Shown here piece by piece: positions 6,694 to 13,026 of a stretch of 13,026 nt of DNA. Below the pieces are notes generated by a model. The model did not search any database. It saw only the letters and a list, made by a program, of their open reading frames with translations, and had not been told where the DNA came from. This DNA is from Chloroflexota bacterium (GTDB lineage: Bacteria; Chloroflexota; Anaerolineae; Ardenticatenales; Ardenticatenaceae): assembly GCA_003520455.1 (NCBI GenBank), contig DOUV01000977.1, positions 1-13,026 on the forward strand, in the 5' to 3' direction. The first letter of the stretch is position 1. Every line of letters starts with the position of its first letter. The position numbers and the translations under genes were made by a program.

Positions 6694-8679
6694 TCACGCT
6701 CGCTCCAGAGGGACACGCCGGTCCGTGCCAGCCTGCAGATCACGTTGGCGAACCATCTCATGACCCTCGAACAGGTCGTAGGCGACGGCACCCTGGCTCT
6801 GTGCGGGCGGCGTCACACCGAGAATATGGCAAAAGGTCGGCACCACGTCCACGGCGTGGATGTAGCCGAGGCGATCGGCCGGCCGCTCGTACCCCCGTTT
6901 CACGCCCGGGCCCGCGAGCAAGAGCGTACCAAAGCTGGAGGAGATGGTGGTCTGCGTCGGGAGGAACCCTCCGTGGTGTGCGCCGTAGGCGGCGGGTGCG
7001 CCCACGGCCCGATCGTTGACGACGCGTTTCCACTGGCCGTAGTAGCCGCTGACGAAGCCATGATCCCAGGCGAAGACGACGTCACCGCACTGATCCCCCC
7101 ATTGCCCCAGCAGGTAGGCATCGCGTTTCGGCAGCGCGACGGCGATTGGTGTGCGGCCGGTCTCTTCGTCCACCCAGGTTCGAAGAGCGAGCAGCAGTTC
7201 TTTCTCGATGTGGTCGAAGGCCTCGCCGGGTTCGGCGTTGATGAAAATGTCGAAGCCCTTGTCGTCCTTCAGGTAGGCGCGCGTGTTGATCCAGTCGATG
7301 TCCGTCTCGGCGACCTGATCCTGGTCGAGACCGGCCGCGCCCTGCTTGAGAACGAGAAAGCCGCGCTCAGCGAGAAAGCGGCGGATATTGGCGACGCGGA
7401 CGTCGGGCGCCGCGCCGTGGTCGCCGAGCACCCCAACATAGGTATCGGCCCCGGCGCCGTCCCAGATCCGGGCCAGGATGCGATCGCCCACCTGGTAGGC
7501 ACGGCGGAAGTAGTCCATGATAGCGCCGGCGCGCACGGGATCGTAGGCCGGGCAGGCGGGATCGACGTCCTGCAGGTGGAGATGGTTGAGGTAATCGTAC
7601 AGGTGCCAATGGCAGATGAAGAAAGCGCACTCCTTCTCGCGCAGCATGTAATTGGCGACGTCGGCGAACCAGAGACCCTGGTACTCACACTCCTCCAAGG
7701 CGGTGTCAAAGTCGGCCATCCCCGACTCATAGGGGACCATCGAGGCATGTTCCTGGTAGGGACCGAAGCGCTCGACCAGCTCTTGGGCCAGCTCGCCGGG
7801 GCCGGTGAACCCGTCGGCATAGGTCACCTGGGTGCGGTAGAGCTTGAGGTGCCGGCCGTCCGGGGTGAGTTCGAGAAGTTTGAAGCGGACGGCGGCGCGC
7901 TGTTCCCGGCCATCGACCTTGAAGGCCTCGATGGCCCAACCGCTCCACTGGCCTAAGCCGGCCACTGCGATCCGGGTCGCACCGTCCGGGCGGTGGCAAA
8001 TCAGCACGCGATCGTACCCACGGCCGCGATGATCCACGACCAGAAGATGCAGCCGGATAACGCCACCGGCCAGTCCCGTGCGAATCGAGATTTGCGATGC
8101 AAGCGGCGGGGAATGGCTCGGCGGCAGGCCGGACCAGTCGACCGCCGGGCGGAGCGGAGGGATCGTCTCGATACTCCGCTGAAGGTAGCGTGCGGCGGTG
8201 CCGTCGTGATCCATCCGAATCGTGGCCTCTGAGGGAGCCGTCGTGTACGCCTGGCACGGTGCAATCTCGAAGGCGGTCCGGGCAAAGCCAGGGTGGCCGA
8301 ACCCGTCCACGACATAGCCTGACCTGACGCCGGACGGGTCGGCGGCGGGGTAGTGAACGGCCACGCCCTTGAGACCGGCGCGCTCGAGGGCGTTCCAGAT
8401 GCGCTCGGCGTTCGGTGCCCGGCCGTCAAAACTGTCGATGCGCCTGCCGGGGGCCACCTCCACCCGCCACCGGCTGACACCATGCGTGCCGGTGTGAGCG
8501 CCCGTCGAGAGGGTCGCCCAGTTCGTCGGCGTCCAGACCGGGAATGAGGGCAAGATCTGGTTGATGGTGCCCTCCTCAAGCATTCGTTGGAAGGTGGGCA
8601 GCGCCCCCTCGGCTGCAAACCGTTTCATCATCGGGACGATAAAGCCGTCCATCCCGTAGGCGTAGATCTTCTTGCTCAT
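6694..8679 (-). CDS. Alkaline-phosphatase-superfamily hydrolase (type I phosphodiesterase/nucleotide pyrophosphatase-like)
   Basis: This 661-residue protein has the two-metal site of the phosphodiesterase/nucleotide pyrophosphatase branch: D11 in YGMDGF, likely nucleophile T50 in FPVWTPTNWATLSTG, D362 and H366 (DYLNH), D420-H421 (GDHG) and H569 (AHHGG). Relatives hydrolyse phosphomonoesters, phosphodiesters or phosphonates. A long segment at about 150-330, rich in predicted beta strands (for example IRLHLLVVDHRGR), is inserted before the D362 motif and probably shapes the active site. No signal peptide is seen, unlike many secreted members, so a cytosolic role is likely. The start at 8679 (MSKKIYAYGMDGF) places the first metal Asp at the usual distance from the N-terminus and has GAGAGG just upstream. 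It sits between two M81 genes, 16 nt after one and 4 nt before the other, so it should act on the same compound or its derivative. The substrate cannot be named. Confidence 0.87.
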   Translation of the reverse strand: MSKKIYAYGMDGFIVPMMKRFAAEGALPTFQRMLEEGTINQILPSFPVWTPTNWATLSTGAHTGTHGVSRWRVEVAPGRRIDSFDGRAPNAERIWNALERAGLKGVAVHYPAADPSGVRSGYVVDGFGHPGFARTAFEIAPCQAYTTAPSEATIRMDHDGTAARYLQRSIETIPPLRPAVDWSGLPPSHSPPLASQISIRTGLAGGVIRLHLLVVDHRGRGYDRVLICHRPDGATRIAVAGLGQWSGWAIEAFKVDGREQRAAVRFKLLELTPDGRHLKLYRTQVTYADGFTGPGELAQELVERFGPYQEHASMVPYESGMADFDTALEECEYQGLWFADVANYMLREKECAFFICHWHLYDYLNHLHLQDVDPACPAYDPVRAGAIMDYFRRAYQVGDRILARIWDGAGADTYVGVLGDHGAAPDVRVANIRRFLAERGFLVLKQGAAGLDQDQVAETDIDWINTRAYLKDDKGFDIFINAEPGEAFDHIEKELLLALRTWVDEETGRTPIAVALPKRDAYLLGQWGDQCGDVVFAWDHGFVSGYYGQWKRVVNDRAVGAPAAYGAHHGGFLPTQTTISSSFGTLLLAGPGVKRGYERPADRLGYIHAVDVVPTFCHILGVTPPAQSQGAVAYDLFEGHEMVRQRDLQAGTDRRVPLERA

Positions 8680-8695
8680 CTTCCTCTCATTCAGG

Positions 8696-10213
8696 TCACA
8701 CCAGGGTCTCGACCGGATCCAAAGGAAAGATCGGACGGCGGATGTATCGATAGGGGAAGCGGGACAGGTTGGCACTGCACAGCCCGGCCGTATCCATCTC
8801 GATGACACCGGCCGCGATCGGCAGGTAGGCCGCCCGGTAGGCGACCGCCGATTTCACGACGATCATTTTCTGCTGTTCCGGAATGACGCCGACGCCACGC
8901 AGTTGGGCGAGGTCAAACGGGGGAATCTTGCGCTCGGTGAGAATGATGTTGATCCCGCCCGCGCGCAGCCAGGCTGTCCGGCCCATGCGGATCTCCGTTC
9001 CAAAGAAGGCCGCGAAGTGGTTGTCGGGCAGCTCGGCCTGGAAGACCCCATCGGAGAGTGCGAAGACCCGCCCGCTGACGACGACCGGATCGCCATGCCA
9101 GCGATCGGTTTTGCCGCCGACGGGCAGCGTGATCGCCGCCCCCTGACCTGCCTCCCAGCAGGCCGCCACCGCCTCCGGGTCGGCCAGAACGATCGTACCC
9201 TCTTCCACGTGGTGCCGCAGCATCGCCTGTAACGCATCGGTACCGTCGCCCGGCGTCCCGCCGCCGATATTATCTGCCGAGTCGACCAGGAGGATCGGGC
9301 CGCCGGGAGCATCGGCCGCCCGCGCGACGGCCTCATCTGGCGCGAAGAAGGCCGGCAGAGCGGCGTGGCGGTGCCGCATCAGCGTATCGCCCAGTTCCTG
9401 CGCGTAGCGACGGGCGAGGCCGGGATCGTCATCGGTGGTCACGATGATACTCGCGCCGGTGGAAGGGGTGTCGGCATACGCAAAGCCCGCCATCACGGAG
9501 ATGCAGATGACCTGCTCCTGGGCTTCCATCGCTGCAGCGCGCTCGTGAACCGCCCGGAGGGGCAGATCGTCCGTGCCGGTGGCCTGCGGGGCCAGCAGCA
9601 GGGGTGGATGAACGCTGGCTGCGGTTGGACGAATCGTACCGCTGAGCAGGGCGTCGAGAATCCCGGTCGCTTCGGTCCCCCGCGCGTAGGGATCGATGTG
9701 AGGGTTCGTATCGAACGCGACCAGTACGTCCGCCAGTTCCACCATTCGAGGAGTGATGTTGCCGTGCATGTCCAGCACGACAACGATCGGTATCTGCCCG
9801 CCAACCATCTGGCGCACGCGTGCCAGGATATCGCTCTCCGGGTCCTGGTGGCTCTCAGTCACCATCGCGCCGTGCAGAGCCAGCAGGACGCCATGGACTG
9901 GCCCGCCCGCCTCCAGCCGGCGGAGCAGTTCCTGCACCATCGCCTCGTAAGCCGCATCGGTGACGATTCCCCCGGGCATGGCGGCGCCGTAGACAGTGGG
10001 CACCAGGCGCCAGCCACGACCGGCAGTGCCCTGAATCATCCCGCCGATAGCAGAGCGAGTGCCGGCCATGGCTTCCACAAGGGCAGAACCACCGTGGAGA
10101 CATTGGCGCTGAAAGTCTGCCAGCGTCGTGGGGGTCTCGGCAAAGCTATGGGTTTCGTGAACGACGCCGCCGATGGCGACGCGCACCTCGCCCGGTCCTG
10201 TGCCAGCATTCAT
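8696..10213 (-). CDS. M81-family metallopeptidase (MlrC-like), copy b
   Basis: This is a complete 505-residue M81 protein, parallel to copy a but clearly diverged. Likely active-site residues are E20 (HETHSF), H114 (LALHGA), D148 and H150 (LDMHGN), and H172 (TNPHID). The distances E-94-H-34-D-2-H-22-H agree with those I recall for MlrC. The C-terminal domain shows DSADNIGGGTPGDGT and LPVGGKTD, and ends in the family's FPLDP-type tail (RPIFPLDPV). Its role is hydrolysis of an amide, peptide or related bond in an unknown small substrate, in the cytosol. The start at 10213 puts a GGGAG ribosome site about 10 nt upstream. It follows the aminotransferase stop by 24 nt. This copy looks the most typical of the three because it keeps the usual His before ETHSF. 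Confidence 0.9.
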   Translation of the reverse strand: MNAGTGPGEVRVAIGGVVHETHSFAETPTTLADFQRQCLHGGSALVEAMAGTRSAIGGMIQGTAGRGWRLVPTVYGAAMPGGIVTDAAYEAMVQELLRRLEAGGPVHGVLLALHGAMVTESHQDPESDILARVRQMVGGQIPIVVVLDMHGNITPRMVELADVLVAFDTNPHIDPYARGTEATGILDALLSGTIRPTAASVHPPLLLAPQATGTDDLPLRAVHERAAAMEAQEQVICISVMAGFAYADTPSTGASIIVTTDDDPGLARRYAQELGDTLMRHRHAALPAFFAPDEAVARAADAPGGPILLVDSADNIGGGTPGDGTDALQAMLRHHVEEGTIVLADPEAVAACWEAGQGAAITLPVGGKTDRWHGDPVVVSGRVFALSDGVFQAELPDNHFAAFFGTEIRMGRTAWLRAGGINIILTERKIPPFDLAQLRGVGVIPEQQKMIVVKSAVAYRAAYLPIAAGVIEMDTAGLCSANLSRFPYRYIRRPIFPLDPVETLV

Positions 10214-10237
10214 CGCGCGTCGGCTCCCAACGAATTC

Positions 10238-11539
10238 TTAGATCGCCCGCAAGGCGTCCTCGACGGTTTCCAGCGTCTGCGCAACATGCGCCGGCGTATG
10301 GGCCGCAGAGATGTACCAGATGCCACGATCGATCAGGCGAACGCCGCGCTCCAGCATCGCCACAGTAAAGCGGCTGTAGCGTTCCTTGTCACAGTGGAGG
10401 GCATCGTCGCGATAGTCCCTGATGGCCGGGAGGGCGGTAAAGGCCAGGTGGAACGCCGTCGGGAGTCCTTGCACCAGCAGCGGAACACCCAATCGCCCGG
10501 CGATGGCGCGAATGCCTCCCATGAGGGCACGCCCGTTTTCTTCCATCTGGCGGTAGATCTCACCGTCCTCGCGCGCCAGTTCCGCCAGTGTCGCGTGGGA
10601 GGCTGCCATTGACATCACGTTACTATTGAAGGTGCCGGAGTGGTTGACGTCGCGCGCGAAACGCTCCATCAGCTCGCGCCTGCCCACCAGGGCCGAACAG
10701 GGAAAGCCGCCCGCCATCGCCTTGCCGAGCGTCGCCAGGTCGGGCGTCACTCCGAAACGACCCTGCGCGCCCTGCAATCCCAGCCGGAAGCCGGTGATGA
10801 CCTCGTCCATGATGAGGACTGCACCGTACCGGTCGCAGACGCGGCGCAGCCCCTCGAGGTAGCCGGGCTGGGGCGGAATCGCTCCGGTGTTGCACATCAT
10901 GGGCTCGGTGATGATGGCGGCGATCTCATCTCCCACTTCCGCAAAAAGGTCTTCAACCAGGGTCAGATCGTTCCAGGGGAGAACAACGACATCCTGCAGA
11001 ACGCTCGCGGCCTGACCGCGGGTGGCCAGGGTCGGATGGGGTCGTGTGCGCGGACCGGCCTGATCAAGCGGCGTGGCGACATTCAGGAGCACGTTATCGA
11101 ACCAACCGTGGTAATGACCCTCGAACCGCAGGATCTTCGTGCGGCCGGTCACGGCACGCGCCAGGCGCATGGCCGCCTGCACCACCTCCGACCCACTCAG
11201 CCCGAAGCGGCATAGCTCGGCGCCTGGAAGGATTTCAACCAGTTTCTCGGCGACCTCGATCTCCAGTTCGTGCTGCGCGGCAAAGAGTTGGCCTCCCCGA
11301 ATGGCGCGCGCGACGACGTCCACGACGGCGGGCGGCGAGTGTCCCAAGATCAGCGGACCCTGACCGAGGACGTAATCGATGTAGCGATTGCCATCCACGT
11401 CCTGGATGATGGCACCTTCGCCGCCCTCGAAGAAAAGGGGGAAAGGCCTGGCACTGGCGCGAACATTGCTGCTGATCCCTCCGGCGAGCGAGCGTTTCGC
11501 ACGCTCCAGCAGTCTCTGCGATTTGCTCCACTGCATCAT
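10238..11539 (-). CDS. Class III PLP aminotransferase (glutamate-1-semialdehyde aminomutase / beta-amino-acid aminotransferase-like)
   Basis: This 433-residue fold-type I PLP enzyme resembles glutamate-1-semialdehyde 2,1-aminomutase. PLP residues are visible: D245 in IMDEVITGFR, the Schiff-base lysine K273 in TLGKAMAGG, and the phosphate-loop region SGSEVVQAA around 115-123. N-terminal PFPLFFEGGEGA and C-terminal NHSGTFNSNVMSMAA recall beta-phenylalanine aminotransferases of the same subgroup. I see no haem-synthesis neighbours, so a HemL role is unlikely. The catabolic setting favours removal or transfer of an amino group from an amino acid, perhaps a beta-amino acid. The start is at the first of two adjacent ATG codons (11539), 10 nt after AGGAG; the second (11536) is also possible. 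The frame is open back to 11710, but that extension is not family-like and overlaps the SDR gene. It is separated from the SDR by 142 nt, the largest gap in the operon. Confidence 0.88.
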   Translation of the reverse strand: MMQWSKSQRLLERAKRSLAGGISSNVRASARPFPLFFEGGEGAIIQDVDGNRYIDYVLGQGPLILGHSPPAVVDVVARAIRGGQLFAAQHELEIEVAEKLVEILPGAELCRFGLSGSEVVQAAMRLARAVTGRTKILRFEGHYHGWFDNVLLNVATPLDQAGPRTRPHPTLATRGQAASVLQDVVVLPWNDLTLVEDLFAEVGDEIAAIITEPMMCNTGAIPPQPGYLEGLRRVCDRYGAVLIMDEVITGFRLGLQGAQGRFGVTPDLATLGKAMAGGFPCSALVGRRELMERFARDVNHSGTFNSNVMSMAASHATLAELAREDGEIYRQMEENGRALMGGIRAIAGRLGVPLLVQGLPTAFHLAFTALPAIRDYRDDALHCDKERYSRFTVAMLERGVRLIDRGIWYISAAHTPAHVAQTLETVEDALRAI

Positions 11540-11549
11540 ATCAATATCT

Positions 11550-11554
11550 CTCCT
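11550..11554 (-). promoter_or_regulatory. Shine-Dalgarno site of the aminotransferase
   Basis: AGGAG on the minus strand lies 10 nt before the first ATG of an ATGATG pair and 13 nt before the second. It decides against the much longer open frame upstream. Confidence 0.55.
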
Positions 11555-11632
11555 ACGGTCACCATCATTCGGTAAGCCAGTCCTGTTTCGAGCAACAACG
11601 CTTGAGGTGTTATCGCACACAAAACCTGAAGA

Positions 11633-11650
11633 GCCGTCTCGTGAAACGGC
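11633..11650 (-). terminator. Hairpin between SDR and aminotransferase genes
   Basis: On the minus strand GCCGTTT pairs with GAGACGGC-side bases to give a 7-bp stem with one wobble and a CACG tetraloop, 31 nt after the SDR stop. A short TTTT follows 8 nt later (about 11621-11624). It may be a weak or attenuating terminator within the operon, or an mRNA-processing structure. No convincing promoter boxes are seen in the rest of the 142-nt gap (11540-11681). Confidence 0.3.
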
Positions 11651-11681
11651 ACTCGTGGTATCGCCGTTGAGCGGGTGGCCC

Positions 11682-12491
11682 TCACCAGGCCGTCCACCCA
11701 CCGTCGACAAGCAGATTCTGGCCGGTCATGTACGCGGAGGCATCGGAGGCCAGGTAGAGGATGGCCCCCTTCAGATCGATGCTGTTCCCCATCCGGCCCA
11801 TCGGAACCCTGGCGGCGAAGTTGCGCGCGAATTCGGGGTCGATCGTCTCGGATGGGAAGCCGCCCGGCGAGAGGCAGTTCACCCGGATCCCTTTCCTGGC
11901 CCATGTCACGGCGAGGTGGCGAGTGAGGGCGAGCAGTCCACCCTTGATGGCGCCGTAGGCCGGGCTCGCGGTGACCGGCACGGATGGGGGGTACATGCGC
12001 TCGTCTACCCCCAGGAGACCGTAGATGGAGCCGATATTCACGATCACGCCGCGGCCCTGCGCCAGCATCGGCCGGGCCGCTGCCTGCGCGCAGTAGAAGG
12101 CCCCGCTCAAGCCGACGTCAACCCACGTGCGCCACGCCTCTGGCGTCAACGCTTCGGCCGGCGCAGGTTCGCCGCGGGCCATGGCGTTGTTGACCAGGAT
12201 GTCGAGTCGGCCGAACTGATCCAGGGTCGCCTGAACCAATTGTTCATTCGACTCGGGCTGCGAGACGTCGACCCGCACAGCGAACGCCCGGCCACCCCGA
12301 CGGCGAAGTTCGTTGGCCCAGGCCCGGCACTGTTCCAGCGTGCGTGACGCGATGACAACGGCGGCTCCTGCCTCGACGAGAGCCTCACTCATCTGCCGGC
12401 CGAGCAGGCCGGCCCCACCGGTGACGATCGCCGCCCGACCGCTCAGGTCGAAAAGCTCTTGAACCGTGCGCCGCGGTTCCTGATCATTCAT
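11682..12491 (-). CDS. Short-chain dehydrogenase/reductase (classical SDR)
   Basis: This 269-residue NAD(P)-dependent oxidoreductase has a Rossmann fold. The cofactor motif is TGGAGLLG at 24-31, a shifted form of the usual TGxxxGxG. The structural motif reads NNAM (101-104) instead of NNAG. The catalytic residues are S155 (GSIYG), Y179 and K183 (YGAIK). The ending MTGQNLLVDGG is typical of the family. It would interconvert a hydroxyl and a carbonyl group; substrate and NAD/NADP preference are not clear, though S49-R50 at the end of the second strand (IASR) would suit NADP. The start at 12491 gives a 4-base ATGA overlap with the upstream M81 stop, a strong sign of coupled translation. A GTG at 12503 is an alternative start. 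It is cytosolic. Confidence 0.9.
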   Translation of the reverse strand: MNDQEPRRTVQELFDLSGRAAIVTGGAGLLGRQMSEALVEAGAAVVIASRTLEQCRAWANELRRRGGRAFAVRVDVSQPESNEQLVQATLDQFGRLDILVNNAMARGEPAPAEALTPEAWRTWVDVGLSGAFYCAQAAARPMLAQGRGVIVNIGSIYGLLGVDERMYPPSVPVTASPAYGAIKGGLLALTRHLAVTWARKGIRVNCLSPGGFPSETIDPEFARNFAARVPMGRMGNSIDLKGAILYLASDASAYMTGQNLLVDGGWTAW

Positions 12492-13026
12492 GGTCGCCTG
12501 CACTCGTAGTGAAGCTCAGGATCAAACGGGAAAAGCGGTCGCTCCACCCGGCGAAAATCGAGCGTTGTGAGGTGGTCGCTGCTCATACCGGGGGTGTCGA
12601 GCAGGATGAACTCCGTCGCGATGCCGTCGTAACCGGCCCGAAACTGGATGTGCGACTTGACAACGACGATCTGGGCCGTGGCGGGTTCCAGTCCCGCGGC
12701 GCGATACAGCGCCGGATCGACGGTCAACACCGGGTTGCTCGTGACCAGGAGGTGGACGTTGCCGCGGCGCAGGACCACGCTCATGCCCATATCCATGACG
12801 ATACCGGTATAGCCCTGACCACCGAAGCAAAAAGTGGCCGGCTGGGCGAACTCGACCGTGCCGGCAAAGCGGACCGGGTGATTGTAGACATCGTCGCGTT
12901 TGCCCCCGACCGGCACGTCGATGGGGTGGCCCAGGCCAATGCCGGCGGCAACCGCGGCGACCTCCGGATCAAAGAGATAGAGCAAGGCCGTCTTGGGCGG
13001 ATCGGCGCGGAGCAGGGCGGCCAGCA
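12488..13026 (-). CDS. M81-family metallopeptidase (MlrC-like), copy c, partial (5' end outside window)
   Basis: Only the last 178 or so residues are inside the window; the frame is open to the right edge with no stop, so the gene begins upstream. What is visible is the MlrC C-terminal domain: a segment LFDPEVAAVAAGIG, then VPVGGKRDD, GIVMDMGMSVVLRRG, QIVVVKSHIQFRAGY and the terminal RPLFPFDPEL. These align feature by feature with the C-termini of the two full M81 proteins in this operon (copy a RPLYPLDEL, copy b RPIFPLDPV). The catalytic N-terminal domain, and thus the metal ligands, cannot be checked here. The TTG at 12985 is in frame but lies inside the domain and is not a real start. Its stop overlaps the SDR start. 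Confidence 0.85.
   Translation of the reverse strand, partial: LAALLRADPPKTALLYLFDPEVAAVAAGIGLGHPIDVPVGGKRDDVYNHPVRFAGTVEFAQPATFCFGGQGYTGIVMDMGMSVVLRRGNVHLLVTSNPVLTVDPALYRAAGLEPATAQIVVVKSHIQFRAGYDGIATEFILLDTPGMSSDHLTTLDFRRVERPLFPFDPELHYECRRP

Noticed and set aside
6676..7956. Long open plus-strand frame antisense to the alkaline-phosphatase-superfamily gene.
   Set aside because: No family features in its translation; explained by few stop codons opposite a GC-rich real gene.
9365..10612. Long open plus-strand frame spanning the antisense of M81 copy b and part of the aminotransferase.
   Set aside because: It crosses two well-supported minus-strand genes and has no recognisable domain.
10238..11539. 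Assignment of the aminotransferase as HemL (tetrapyrrole synthesis).
   Set aside because: Neighbours are all catabolic-type genes and several segments look more like beta-amino-acid aminotransferases; function left open.
11612..11625. Short inverted repeat GTGT-TATCGC-ACAC as a possible operator.
   Set aside because: A 4-bp arm is too short to distinguish from chance, and no regulator gene is visible nearby.
11540..11710. N-terminal extension of the aminotransferase frame up to 11710.
   Set aside because: The extension has no similarity to the family, overlaps the SDR 3' end, and a good AGGAG precedes the ATG pair at 11539.

Overview
The window is GC-rich bacterial DNA, densely coded, and reads as chromosomal accessory metabolism. 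No rRNA, tRNA, transposase, phage gene, CRISPR array or plasmid gene is visible. The lineage cannot be fixed from the sequence. The tandem ferritin-like protein and the alkaline-phosphatase-superfamily enzyme remind me of Chloroflexota-type genomes, but this is a weak impression.

Layout: two genes lie on the plus strand at the left, an amidohydrolase of the Atz/Trz/MtaD type (77-1480) and a protein with two ferritin-like diiron halves (1577-2893). They converge at about 2894-3138 on a long minus-strand gene train that runs from the right edge leftwards. In transcription order this train is: M81 (MlrC-like) metallopeptidase, 5' end outside the window (12488->13026); SDR oxidoreductase (11682-12491); class III PLP aminotransferase (10238-11539); second M81 protein (8696-10213); alkaline-phosphatase-superfamily phosphodiesterase/phosphatase (6694-8679); third M81 protein (5205-6689); AMP-forming acyl-CoA synthetase (3547-5202); small cupin (3139-3519). 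Most junctions are within about 30 nt or overlap (one ATGA overlap), so this looks like one operon. The exception is a 142-nt gap before the aminotransferase.

How the genes may work together (inference): the set looks catabolic. M81 enzymes hydrolyse peptide or amide bonds in the one well-studied case, microcystin breakdown by MlrC, which frees a beta-amino acid. Here three M81 paralogs sit with an aminotransferase resembling beta-amino-acid/glutamate-1-semialdehyde types, an SDR, an acid:CoA ligase, a phosphoester-type hydrolase and a cupin. A coherent reading is: remove a phospho or similar ester, cut amide bonds, remove the amino group, adjust a carbonyl/hydroxyl, and activate the acid with CoA. 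The substrate is unknown and no transporter or regulator is visible in the window. This three-M81 cluster is the best candidate for an undescribed system. The second-best curiosity is the duplicated ferritin-like protein, whose C-terminal half keeps a full set of diiron ligands while its N-terminal half seems to lack one.
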